From JAQIBY01 sp964615585 (GTDB lineage Bacteria; Bacteroidota; Bacteroidia; Bacteroidales; ML635J-15): 43,691 bases of DNA. The notes under the pieces were generated by a model. It searched no databases. It was not told the origin of the DNA and worked only from the letters and a program-made list of their open reading frames with translations. Position numbers and translations under genes: made by a program. The DNA lies in NCBI GenBank assembly GCA_964615585.1, contig CAZTNS010000008.1:1-43691 (forward strand), given 5' to 3'. Shown in pieces: positions 37,001 through 43,691 of this stretch. Position 1 is the first letter of the stretch. Each line of letters begins with the position of its first letter.

Positions 37001-38526
37001 TTACACCGGCAAAAAATGCAGATACAGCCAATATTATTGTTAGCGGCCAGCGTGAAGCCAAAGAAAGTGTTTTAAAGAAAATTGTTGACAATACTTTGGC
37101 GCTGGCAATGAGTACAAAAAACATTTCTATTTCCTATTCAGGTACCAATGCTACACAATTGCCTGGTTATTTACCTGAACCACAAATAATGGGATTAACA
37201 AATTATCCTGCTGAGTCTGCTTTGGGGGCTACATCGCCAGTACAGGCACCGGGCATTCCCTTTGTATTTGGATGGCAGGACAGGGATTTTGGCCAGTGGG
37301 CGTGTGATAATTATCTGGTAACCAGAGATTCTATGCTCAATCAGGCATATACCATGAGTGAAAATGAAACCTGGGATATCAGGGCATCCCTTGAACCCTT
37401 TCGACAGATGCGACTTGATCTTAACCTCAACAGAACATACACTGAAAATATAAGTGAGTTTTATACCTGGAAAGTTACTGATCCAAACACTGGTGAAGGC
37501 AAATTCGAAGTGCAATCACAACAACTCAGCGGGAATTTTTCTATGACTACTTTTACCATGGCAACCGCCTTTGAATCTTTTGGCAATGAAGATGATTATA
37601 ATTCTGCCGGCTTTAATGATTTTTCTGAATACCGGAAAGTCATCGCTACGCGTCTGGCAAAACAACGCCCCGGTTATGACCCTGCTGATCTCGACGAAAA
37701 TGGTTATCCAAGTGGGTATGGAAAACTCTCACAGGATGTACTGATCCCTGCATTCAGAGCTGCATACTCAGGGAAAGACCCCAAAGTCATCTCACTTGAA
37801 CGTTTTCCTTCAATCGAAAACATATTGCCCAACTGGCGCCTAACTTATGACGGCCTTGCCAAATTACCGTTTATCAAAGATTACATTCGCACAGCCAACA
37901 TCACACATACTTACCGCTCCACATATAACATTGGAAACTTTGACAGCCGTCTTTCAGACCAGTGGAATCCACGTGACGACAATTTTAATTACATCAGGGA
38001 TGCTAACGACAATTTTTATTCACAGTTTGAGATCAACTCTGTCAGCATTACAGAACAATTTTCGCCATTTATAGCCATAGACCTGAACTGGAAAAATTCA
38101 CTGATTACAAAAATTGAGTTCAAGAAAACAAGGAACCTCAACATGAGTTTCAGCAACAATCAGCTTACAGAGCAGAAAACAGATGAATATATTCTGGGAG
38201 CAGGATACAGGATAAAAGATGTAGAAGTTACAATAGGTACCAGAGGTGGACGTAAACGTACTTTTAAGTCTGACTTAAACCTCAGGCTCGATTTTTCCAT
38301 TCGTAACAACATCACCATCCTGCGAAAACTTGAAGAAGGTGTAGATCAGGTAACAGCAGGAAATGGACTCGTTACAATTAAAACATCTGCAGATTATGTA
38401 CTCAGTGACAGGTTTAACCTTAGGTTGTTCTACGATCATGAAATCAACACACCGAAGGTATCTCTTTCATTCCCAACATCAAATATCAGGTTTGGAGTAA
38501 GTGTGAGGTTTACCTTAGCTGCATGA
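31057..38526 (+). CDS. sprA: SprA, type IX secretion system outer-membrane translocon
   Basis: A 2489-residue protein that forms the very large beta-barrel pore of the type IX secretion system (Sov in Porphyromonas). It has a signal peptide-like start (about 1-28, hydrophobic YIVYVFLTGITVL). Then come long stretches typical of the family: LIPKLEVGGEAFDRIFGSN near residue 150, DFEEKIQMNVVGQIGDKMKVN near 210, FIDDFEGSETS near 845, and a C-terminal FGVSVRFTLAA. The start is TTG 31057: no ATG or GTG in frame precedes the signal sequence. Flanking ruvA (16 nt) and gcvH repeat the Flavobacterium order. It would export the type IX clients encoded elsewhere in this window. Confidence 0.95.
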   Translation: MKGIAKYIVYVFLTGITVLTVTTFLHANMYMPFFHSVYHVPDTTISADTTVSGDTIEIKDVDLPWDFGPGDNNPYLQDPESPLYGQDPDNMQQQIEYDPETDSYIFKKTVGDSTEVATPYNMSFDEYRQYDFEKGMQDYWQQRVKNASFESRSTLIPKLEVGGEAFDRIFGSNTIDIKPQGSAELSFGLEISNVENPNLPVKMQRTTTFDFEEKIQMNVVGQIGDKMKVNVQYDTEASFDFENSVKLEYTGHEDEIIQKIEAGNVSLPLTGSLIQGSQSLFGFKTELKFGKLTMTSIFSQQKGETSTITVEGGAQMQEFEIDADEYEKDKHFFLSHYFKENYDKSLENLPVINSGVNITKVEVWVTNTAGDFEEARNILAFTDLGESNPESIQSDYVTSGMGQSMYPFDSVNNLGGIATNFPEIRDINQINSILSGSPFDMQGGVDYEKIESARKLNSSEYKINRQLGYISLNSRMRSDQVLAVAFEYTVGGKTYRVGEFASSGVSAPDALVLKLIKGTALTPDLKIWDLMMKNIYSIGAYQVTSEDFVLDIMYRNDKTGSPLNYLPVGKIDNTILLRVMNLDALDRQHDPNPDGLYDFINNITIRPDNGRVIFPVREPFGSHLKEKITGGDPELNDEAEEYVFHELYDSTQSTARQIAEKNKYYMTGQYKSSSGSEIRLNAINIPEGAVKVTAGGAELVENQDFTVDYNLGRVKIINEGILESGTPINISLESNSMFSVQTKTLVGTHLNYEISKDFNLGATILNLTERPLTQKVSIGDEPISNTIWGVNGSYRSEVPFITKAIDFLPLIETKETSTITLTGEFAHLIPGHSSALEEGGSAFIDDFEGSETSIDIKSFTAWSLASNPFDQPELFPNANLTNDLKYGYGRAKLAWYVIDPLFHRNNSPVSDELRSSHYVREVREQEIFPNKESETGSIPATLAVFNLTYYPTLKGPYNYDTTNINDDGSLKNPENRWGGIMRELSTNDFEESNIEYVEFWMMDPFVEDENNYGGDLLINLGSVSEDVLKDSRKSFENGLPAPGLENTVDTTEWGLVPQVQSLISGFDNDPEIRTAQDVGLDGLSSENERDFFNEYLQSLENNFGANSQVYQMALEDPSSDDYHHFRGEDYDEDNTDIISRYKNYNGPEGNSPVSQQGEDYSTSATSIPNTEDINQDNTLSENEAYFQYRISIRPEDLEVGKNFITDKVSYSAELANGEESEVEWYQFKVPISNYDKKIGKIEDFKSIRFIRMMLTNFSKTTTMRFGTLDLVRNEWRKYDNSFIQPGEYIPDEIELTPFEVSAVNIEENNSKVPVNYILPPEVDRVIDPMNPQLRQLNEQAMMLKVIDLADGDARAVYKNIDMDIRKYKKLKMFIHAESVEGYETLNEDDLHLFVRLGSDYQNNYYEYQIPLKVTPEGYYENDNPDDRLIVWPEENNLDLDFELLQLVKQNRNDKMRSAGSGVTLTRLFSMADGDRTVSVMGNPNLSNVQTIMVGIRNPKKEKVADNDDGMQKTGEIWVNELRLTDFDEKGGWAARTRMTTKLADFGSVTVTGSTSKPGFGSINQKVSERQKEEINSYDISSNFELGKFFPQDAGVRIPMYVGYSESVANPEYNPLDPDIPFKVALNDPNRPQEEKDSLKHIAQDYTQRKSLNFTNVKVNKMEGQPKIYDLSNWSVNYAYNEMFSRNINTEFDTRKEITGGIAYNYNATPKNVQPFKKVKFLNKPAFRLIKDFNFYYLPSQLSFRTNLDRQYSELQNRNISNPYMQIPLNVNKNFSWIRQYDLKYNLSRSLKFDFSATNNARIDEPQGRLWEEDPYYEQKMDTIWDNLRDFGRNTQYNHQFNVTYQLPINKIRLLSWISANARYNGTYDWIAGPRTDSIELGNTIQNNNTMSLSTQFNVMSLYNKVDYLKDINQKYKGRQRRKQKPKIETVTYEEQKTNLKKDKRIRIVHKLKTEEITIKATTPKGAVIPGESEVIDDKIAYFTPAKNADTANIIVSGQREAKESVLKKIVDNTLALAMSTKNISISYSGTNATQLPGYLPEPQIMGLTNYPAESALGATSPVQAPGIPFVFGWQDRDFGQWACDNYLVTRDSMLNQAYTMSENETWDIRASLEPFRQMRLDLNLNRTYTENISEFYTWKVTDPNTGEGKFEVQSQQLSGNFSMTTFTMATAFESFGNEDDYNSAGFNDFSEYRKVIATRLAKQRPGYDPADLDENGYPSGYGKLSQDVLIPAFRAAYSGKDPKVISLERFPSIENILPNWRLTYDGLAKLPFIKDYIRTANITHTYRSTYNIGNFDSRLSDQWNPRDDNFNYIRDANDNFYSQFEINSVSITEQFSPFIAIDLNWKNSLITKIEFKKTRNLNMSFSNNQLTEQKTDEYILGAGYRIKDVEVTIGTRGGRKRTFKSDLNLRLDFSIRNNITILRKLEEGVDQVTAGNGLVTIKTSADYVLSDRFNLRLFYDHEINTPKVSLSFPTSNIRFGVSVRFTLAA

Positions 38527-38586
38527 TGAATTTTGTTTTATGTCGTAAAATATTTAAGGGGAATTCTAATATTTGATCTTATTTTT

Positions 38587-38594
38587 TACATTTG
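38587..38594 (+). promoter_or_regulatory. Putative -7 element for gcvH
   Basis: TACATTTG matches TAnnTTTG and lies 31 nt before the gcvH ATG. The 99-nt gap after sprA holds no evident terminator. A -33 TTTG at the usual spacing is missing. Confidence 0.45.
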
Positions 38595-38625
38595 TCACAA
38601 ATATTAATTTATAAAATCTGATCTT

Positions 38626-39006
38626 ATGAAAATAGAAAAAAACTACAAGTACTCAAAAACCCACGAATGGGTAAAAGTTGAAGGCGATGAAGCTTATGTA
38701 GGTATTTCTGATTATGCTCAACAACAATTGGGCGATATCGTGTTTGTTGAAGTGGAAACCGAAGGAGAAGAACTGGATAAAGAAGAAGCTTTCGGTACCA
38801 TTGAAGCCGTTAAAACGGTGTCTGATATTTATATGCCGGTAAGTGGTGAAGTACTGGAATTCAATGAAAAACTGGAAGATAACCCCGATCTTATCAATAA
38901 AGACCATTACGGCCAGGGTTGGATCATTAAAATCAAAATCAGCGATAAAGCTGAACTTGATGATCTGATGGATGCTGACACATACAAAAAAGAAATCGAA
39001 GAGTAA
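38626..39006 (+). CDS. gcvH: Glycine cleavage system H protein
   Basis: A 126-residue lipoyl carrier protein that shuttles the aminomethyl group between the P, T and L proteins of glycine cleavage. The lipoylated lysine is K63 in the EAVKTVSD motif, and the N-terminal YSKTHEWVKVEGD and central GISDYAQQQLGDIVFVE blocks are typical. The length is normal. No gcvP, gcvT or lpd is in the window. Its position after sprA repeats the gene order known in Flavobacterium, although function in glycine metabolism and secretion are not obviously linked. Confidence 0.96.
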   Translation: MKIEKNYKYSKTHEWVKVEGDEAYVGISDYAQQQLGDIVFVEVETEGEELDKEEAFGTIEAVKTVSDIYMPVSGEVLEFNEKLEDNPDLINKDHYGQGWIIKIKISDKAELDDLMDADTYKKEIEE

Positions 39007-39254
39007 TCCCATGGCACGGTACAGTATAATGTTTGCTGTTTCGTTTTCTTTTATGCATTCGCACGAATTGTTTTTTCAGGCATGAAACCCTTCATGGTCT
39101 GCCAGTTGGCGGATCACAACTGCCTGTATGCACGCGGATAATTATTCGATGATATTAGCCGAAACAACGGCTATGAAATAAATTGAGGTTCTATGTTGTA
39201 TCCTGCAAGTTCCATCGGGACAAGTTATGACCGTTGAAAATTAGAAATAAACAT
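39007..39254. other. Intergenic stretch with three small hairpins
   Basis: Between gcvH and the cytidylyltransferase gene this region is less AT-rich than other gaps. It contains CATGAA/TTCATG (39081-39096), CAGTTG/CAACTG (39103-39122) and TAGCCG/CGGCTA (39156-39173). An open frame of 24 codons starts at 39011 but looks like nothing I recognise. It may be a structured leader or small RNA, or a gene remnant; evidence is slight. Confidence 0.3.
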
Positions 39255-39959
39255 ATGAAATACGTTGCCGTTATATTGGCCGGCGGACAAGGCAAACGCC
39301 TGAAATCTCAGCTACCAAAACAGTTTATGAAGATCGGGAATAAGCCCCTTATCCAGTACAGCATGGAGAAATTTGTTGATGCCGGTGTTGTTGACGAGTT
39401 TATCGTTGTGTCTCATCCCGATTATCGTGACCTTGTTCCTGTGGAGAAAATAAATTTAAGTGTGCCTTGTCATGTCATTGCCGGGGGCAGCAGCAGGAAT
39501 TTGTCCACCTGGCATGCCATTGACTTTGCCAGAAGCAGATATCGTAACCAGGAAACTGCTTTGATCTTTCAGGATGCTGCACGGCCAAATCCTGATGTGG
39601 AGGTCATTAAAAACATCGCACAACAATTGTTGAAATACAGTTCTGTAGTTGCTGTCAACAAAGTAACAGATACAGTGTATTACCTGGATGAAAACAACAA
39701 ATTTGCCGGCACGGCGGACAGGACAAAACTCCTGAAAGCACATACCCCACAAGCCTTCAGGATGAGAACCATCATGCAGGCTTACGACCTCAAACAACTT
39801 GACGGAAACCCCGAATTTTCTGATGACATCAGCATTGTAAAACATTACCTGCCTGACACCAACATCGGTTTTGTTGAAGATTCCCCGTTGAATTTTAAAG
39901 TCAGTTATCCTGAAGACCTGAAGTTGATGAGGGCGGTTTTGTTGGATAATAACAAATAA
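39255..39959 (+). CDS. IspD/TarI-family cytidylyltransferase
   Basis: A 234-residue nucleotidyltransferase with the expected blocks: AVILAGGQGKRL and PKQF at the N terminus, FQDAARPN in the middle, HTPQAFR, DDISIV, and FKVSYPEDL near the end. IspD makes CDP-methylerythritol in the MEP isoprenoid pathway; TarI-like relatives make CDP-ribitol or similar. AARP favours IspD, while the GGSSRNLSTWHAI segment is unlike the usual IspD GG-x2-R-x2-SV block, so the substrate is left open. ATG 39255 is preferred to TTG 39234. It stands alone, with no ispF or other MEP gene nearby. Confidence 0.75.
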   Translation: MKYVAVILAGGQGKRLKSQLPKQFMKIGNKPLIQYSMEKFVDAGVVDEFIVVSHPDYRDLVPVEKINLSVPCHVIAGGSSRNLSTWHAIDFARSRYRNQETALIFQDAARPNPDVEVIKNIAQQLLKYSSVVAVNKVTDTVYYLDENNKFAGTADRTKLLKAHTPQAFRMRTIMQAYDLKQLDGNPEFSDDISIVKHYLPDTNIGFVEDSPLNFKVSYPEDLKLMRAVLLDNNK

Positions 39960-40227
39960 GCAGAAACAAATGTTATTTGTTAAGTCATTCAGGTGGATTT
40001 TTAACTACCAGATTTGTCACAATTATTTTAATCGTTCATAAAATTTTTGTAAATTTGGTATTTGAAGGCTTGCTTGAAAATAGTTTATGTGTTTTGCTGC
40101 ATCAAGATGTAAGTGTTGAAAAATTATACAACGAGGGAGAAATGATTAAAACACACTAATTTACCATATAATATCATTGGTTAATTCGTTATTATAAATC
40201 CGATAGAACAATAAAACTTATAATATT
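39960..40227 (+). other. Upstream region of the propeller gene
   Basis: This 268-nt gap is AT-rich. TAAATTTG at 40050-40057 fits the -7 consensus but lies 170 nt from the next start codon and lacks a -33 partner. A 60-codon open frame inside it has no recognisable features. No other signal is evident. Confidence 0.3.
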
Positions 40228-42405
40228 ATGAAGACAAATATTTTTTATATTGCTTTTGTTTTATTGCTGCTTCCCACAACAGTGGTAAAAGCACAATTTT
40301 CTGATATTAAAGGTGACAACCCGAAATGGATAAATTATTATTTAAACGGAGATGAGGTGCAATCAATAGCAATTGAAGGGGATACTGTCTGGGCTGGAAC
40401 CAATGGTGGTCTTGTAAAAATTAATCAACAAACTGGGGAAGCAGATTTTTTTAATCCAATTAATTCAGGATTACCTGATAATTTTATTTATACTATTGCC
40501 ATTGATAATAACCAAAATAAATGGATTGGCACCTGGGGATACGGTTTAGTAAAATATGACGGAACAAATTGGATAATATACAATACGGATAATTCTGATC
40601 TCCCTTCAAATTATATATTATCAATCAACATAGATAATAACCAACATAAATGGATTGGAACCGACTATGGTTTAGCAGAGTTTGATGGAACAAGTTGGAC
40701 AGTATATGATACAGGTAATTCCGGATTGTCTGGTAGTACTATACAATCAATAGCTATTGACAATAACGGAAATAAATGGATTGGCACTTATTTTGGTGGC
40801 TTAGTAAAATATGATGGGATTAACTGGACAGTATATGATACTGAAAATTCTGGCTTACCTGACAATAATATACAATCAATAGCGATAGACAACAACCAGA
40901 ATATATGGATTGGAACTGGCGGGCAATACGCCAGTGGTTTAGCAAAATATGATGGCACTGACTGGACAGTATATGATACAGATAATTCAGGGTTACCAAA
41001 TGATGAAATATATTCAATAGCTATAGTTAATGCACAAAATTTATGGATTGCAACTGGCGGGGGTTTAGTAAAGTTTGATGGATATAACTGGACACAATAT
41101 AACACAGAAAATTCCGGGTTACCTGAAAATATAATAATTACAATAACTGTTGATGAGGTTCAGAAAATATGGTTTGGAACGCTTGGAAGAGGTTTGGTAA
41201 AATATGATGGCAATGCTTGGTCAGAGTATGAAACAAGATCTTCGTGGCTACCCTCTAATTATATTAGAACAATAAAAATTGATGATAATCACAATAAATG
41301 GATAGGAACTATGACGGGTGGGTTGGTAAAGACTGACGGACATGAATGGACAGTGTATGATACAGTTAATTCAGGATTACCTGTCAATAATATAGAAACG
41401 ATTGCCTTTGACGATGAGCAGAATAAATGGATTGGAACATACGGGGGTGGTCTGGTAAAATTTGATGGTGTAAACTGGACAGTGTATGATACAGCTAATT
41501 CTGGATTACCTCATAATAAGATAAGAACAATTGCTATAGATGATAACAATACAATATGGCTTGGAACGGAAATTGGTTTGGTCAAATTTGACGGCACTGA
41601 TTGGACGGTGTATGATGTATCTAATTCTGAAATACCTTATCAATTTATTACTTCAATTGCTATAGATAATAATGGGAACAAATGGATTGGCGTTCATGGC
41701 TATCGTTTGATTAAATTTGATGACAGTGAATGGATAGAGTATAATGCTGGTTTATCTACGAGTAATATTAATACAATTGTTATAGACAGCACCCAAAATA
41801 AATGGGTTGGGTCTTCATTTGGAGGTCTGGCAAAATTTGATGGAAACAACTGGACGGTATATGATGCGGATAACTCCGGATTACCTCATAATGATGTTAT
41901 TGAAATTACCATAGATAATAACGGAAATAAATGGGTGGGAACCGATGGATATGGTATGGCTAAATTTGACGGTATTGATTGGACTGTTTATAATAAAGAT
42001 AATTCAAATTTAAATGGAAATAAAGTTAATACAATTGCCGTAGATACAAATCAAAATAAATGGATTGGAACTTTTTCAAGCGGAGTGTCAGTTTTTAATC
42101 AAAAAGGAGTGGTTTTTGAATCCTCCGGCATAATAGCAAATAAGCATCTATCAAATGATAAGTTAAACATTTATCCCAATCCTGCATCCAAACAGATAAA
42201 CATTTTTTGTAACTGTAATTGCATGGAAAATGCAATTATTTCCATTTACAATATGAAGGGAAAAAAAGTGCTCAGCGTCAATAATTTTGTAAATAACCAG
42301 CCTAAGATTAATATAAGCCATTTACCAGAAGGCATGTATTTTATTAAGGTTCAGGCTAAGGACGGCTCGGCATTGTATCCCGTTAAGAAGTTGATTGTAT
42401 TATAA
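40228..42405 (+). CDS. Secreted 14-blade beta-propeller protein with T9SS type A sorting domain
   Basis: A 725-residue exported protein. After a signal peptide (1-22, ending KAQ) come fourteen repeats of about 40-50 residues, each with I-x-(S/T)-I-x-(I/V)-D-x2-x-NKWIGT, then GLVK-(Y/F)-DG, then W-TVYDT-x-NSGLP. These match the repeats of two-component regulator propellers; fourteen units are enough for two seven-bladed propellers, as in hybrid sensor kinases of Bacteroides. Here there is no membrane helix, kinase or Y_Y_Y domain. The protein ends in a type A sorting domain (IYPNPASKQ onwards, ending LIVL). It is probably a surface-bound ligand-binding protein; the ligand is unknown. It converges on the sugar kinase gene with a 14-nt gap. 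Confidence 0.88.
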   Translation: MKTNIFYIAFVLLLLPTTVVKAQFSDIKGDNPKWINYYLNGDEVQSIAIEGDTVWAGTNGGLVKINQQTGEADFFNPINSGLPDNFIYTIAIDNNQNKWIGTWGYGLVKYDGTNWIIYNTDNSDLPSNYILSINIDNNQHKWIGTDYGLAEFDGTSWTVYDTGNSGLSGSTIQSIAIDNNGNKWIGTYFGGLVKYDGINWTVYDTENSGLPDNNIQSIAIDNNQNIWIGTGGQYASGLAKYDGTDWTVYDTDNSGLPNDEIYSIAIVNAQNLWIATGGGLVKFDGYNWTQYNTENSGLPENIIITITVDEVQKIWFGTLGRGLVKYDGNAWSEYETRSSWLPSNYIRTIKIDDNHNKWIGTMTGGLVKTDGHEWTVYDTVNSGLPVNNIETIAFDDEQNKWIGTYGGGLVKFDGVNWTVYDTANSGLPHNKIRTIAIDDNNTIWLGTEIGLVKFDGTDWTVYDVSNSEIPYQFITSIAIDNNGNKWIGVHGYRLIKFDDSEWIEYNAGLSTSNINTIVIDSTQNKWVGSSFGGLAKFDGNNWTVYDADNSGLPHNDVIEITIDNNGNKWVGTDGYGMAKFDGIDWTVYNKDNSNLNGNKVNTIAVDTNQNKWIGTFSSGVSVFNQKGVVFESSGIIANKHLSNDKLNIYPNPASKQINIFCNCNCMENAIISIYNMKGKKVLSVNNFVNNQPKINISHLPEGMYFIKVQAKDGSALYPVKKLIVL
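40357..42110 (+). repeat. Fourteen tandem propeller repeats
   Basis: The repeats are visible in DNA as recurring AATAAATGGATTGG and GTATATGATAC strings about 130-140 nt apart. They stay in frame and diverge mostly at third positions and in the loops. The array could recombine between copies. Confidence 0.85.
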
Positions 42406-42419
42406 AAATTAATCCCCGC

Positions 42420-43430
42420 TTATTTGTTTAAATAACCCGGCAGCTTTTCTTTCAATTCACTGAGCAGTTCGTTTTTATCCACCGGAACAACACCAGAATA
42501 TTTACAAACCAATCCGCCGGCAAGGTTAGCAATGCAAACTACCTCATGCATGCCAAGGCCGCAAACCAAACATAAAGTCGCCGTCGCAATAACAGTATCA
42601 CCTGCACCGGAAACATCCGCAATATCTCTTACTTTAGCAGCACTATGTACCATTGAGTCTCTTGACATAATAACAGCACCAGCATCGGCAATTGTTAAAA
42701 GCAAATATTTAAGCTGCATATCTTGTACCAGCTTTGTCCCTAAGCCACGGATGGCCGGCAAATTATCTTTGGCAAAATCTGTTTTAAGACCTGATTTCAT
42801 TTCATGGTGGTTGGGCTTAAATAAATCCACCCCACGGTATGCGTGAAAATTTTTTTGCTTCGGGTCTGCTGTAACAGGAATTGAATTTCTACGGGCAAAG
42901 TCAATAACATATTCTATTATTTCAGGTGACAGCAGCCCTTTATCATAATCTTCAAAAATAATGGCATCTATGCTTTCACTGTTGATCAGAGATTCAATGT
43001 GATTGATAAATGATTGTTTTGTATCGTCATCCAGGGCATCCGTGTTTTCTTCATCCACACGCAAAAGATGCTGACTGCTGCTGATTATGCGGGTTTTTAC
43101 AGTGGTTTTTCTGCTCTTTGATGTCATGATCCCGGTTTTGCTCATGCCCTGATTTTCCAGTAATTCCAAAAATTCACCGGCATATTTATCTTCTCCAATC
43201 ACAGAACACATCATTGGCGTGGCACCCAGTGATTTGATATTCAATCCTACATTAGCAGCCCCCCCCAAACGGTTTTCACGCTCCTTAATAGTTACAATGG
43301 GGATGGGCGCCTCCGGACTTATTCTCTCCACGCTACCACACATGTACGAATCTATCATCACATCCCCTATAATCAGGATGTTTTTATTTTTAAAACATTG
43401 AAACAATGGATAAATATTTTCAGCTTTCAT
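42420..43430 (-). CDS. RfaE1-type (heptose-7-phosphate kinase-like) PfkB-family kinase
   Basis: A 336-residue ribokinase/PfkB-family sugar kinase. It matches the kinase half of HldE/RfaE: GDVMIDSYMCGSVERISPEAPIP near the start, the GGAANVG block, TADPKQKNF, KPNHHE, and the catalytic GAGD (D278) with its anion-hole glycines. The E. coli enzyme phosphorylates heptose-7-phosphate for lipopolysaccharide core synthesis. There is no adenylyltransferase domain, so it would be the stand-alone RfaE1 form. ATG 43430 is preferred; the longer frame from TTG 43454 overlaps a promoter element. The exact sugar cannot be proved by sequence. Confidence 0.85.
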   Translation of the reverse strand: MKAENIYPLFQCFKNKNILIIGDVMIDSYMCGSVERISPEAPIPIVTIKERENRLGGAANVGLNIKSLGATPMMCSVIGEDKYAGEFLELLENQGMSKTGIMTSKSRKTTVKTRIISSSQHLLRVDEENTDALDDDTKQSFINHIESLINSESIDAIIFEDYDKGLLSPEIIEYVIDFARRNSIPVTADPKQKNFHAYRGVDLFKPNHHEMKSGLKTDFAKDNLPAIRGLGTKLVQDMQLKYLLLTIADAGAVIMSRDSMVHSAAKVRDIADVSGAGDTVIATATLCLVCGLGMHEVVCIANLAGGLVCKYSGVVPVDKNELLSELKEKLPGYLNK

Positions 43431-43451
43431 AAATAACAACTTATTACAAGC

Positions 43452-43459
43452 CAAATTTA
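43452..43459 (-). promoter_or_regulatory. Putative -7 element for the RfaE1-like gene
   Basis: On the minus strand this reads TAAATTTG, matching TAnnTTTG, 22 nt upstream of ATG 43430. It covers the alternative TTG start at 43454, which supports the shorter protein. Confidence 0.5.
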
Positions 43460-43528
43460 GACATTTTTTATAGTCCGGCTCCCTTTTTTATAAAAATTTG
43501 ATTTGCGACTTTCATGATAACATAATGC

Positions 43529-43554
43529 ATCCGTGATTATCCGTATAATCTGTG
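43529..43554. repeat. Three short phased repeats of ATCYGTR type
   Basis: ATCCGTG (43529), ATCCGTA (43539) and ATCTGTG (43548) recur at 10- and 9-nt spacing, about one helical turn. They lie upstream of the RfaE1-like gene. They could be a protein-binding array or a fragment of a dispersed intergenic repeat. The rest of the end of the window shows no gene. Confidence 0.4.
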
Positions 43555-43691
43555 TTCAATTTTATTATTTTGTTGGGTTCTATTTTAAAATTGGTTCTGC
43601 TGTTATTTTAATGGAAGGTTCTACTGCAAACTTAGCGGGTAATGGTAATGATTGAATTATTACTGTTGAGTAAAAATTAAGAATTAGAAAA

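Noticed and set aside
39977..40159. 60-codon open frame upstream of the propeller gene
   Set aside because: It has no recognisable motif, no clear promoter and a composition like non-coding AT-rich DNA.
40357..42110. Regular DNA repeats that could suggest a CRISPR or minisatellite
   Set aside because: The repeats keep the reading frame, diverge at third codon positions and encode propeller blades; there are no unique spacers of constant length.

Overview
The window comes from the chromosome of a member of the Bacteroidota, probably a Bacteroidales/Marinilabiliales-like or related free-living lineage. Four things point there. A full-length SprA (type IX secretion translocon) lies between ruvA and gcvH, a known Bacteroidota arrangement. 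Four predicted secreted proteins end in type IX sorting domains. Menaquinone appears to be made by the futalosine route (mqnC). Many genes follow a TAnnTTTG -7 element, the Bacteroidota sigma-ABfr promoter. The DNA is AT-rich and start sites lack strong Shine-Dalgarno sequences.

Layout. 1-397: 3' part of a group II intron (domains V and VI clear) with no protein-coding DNA in what is visible. 599-2407 (-): Crp/Fnr regulator and mqnC. 2555-6046 (+): two tandem Wzz-like co-polymerases and an O-antigen-ligase-like membrane protein. 6339-10852 (+): ileS, a DksA-like protein that has lost most zinc ligands, and lspA. 11061-15923 (+): a small secreted protein and a 1434-residue SprB-repeat/PKD surface protein, closed by a strong terminator. 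16112-18628 (+): TonB-dependent receptor. 18612-24301 (-): a divergent phosphoglycerate kinase (PGK) homologue, a double-length PGK made of two complete fused PGK modules, comM, and a 56-residue 2[4Fe-4S] ferredoxin. 24496-30114 (-): secreted M1 aminopeptidase and secreted Asp-box/PKD/CUB protein. 30456-39006 (+): ruvA, sprA, gcvH. 39255-39959 (+): IspD/TarI-type cytidylyltransferase. 40228-42405 (+): secreted 14-blade propeller protein. 42420-43430 (-): RfaE1-type sugar kinase.

How it fits together. Much of the window concerns the cell surface: SprA is the outer-membrane pore of the type IX system that would export the adhesin, peptidase, Asp-box protein and propeller protein found here. LspA, the Wzz/ligase cluster, RfaE1 and the TonB receptor also serve the envelope. 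The most unusual item is the PGK locus, with three PGK modules in 3.7 kb: two fused head to tail with almost no linker, and a third, separate and divergent, lacking several substrate- and nucleotide-binding residues. I know of no described PGK-PGK fusion of this kind, but I could not search databases.
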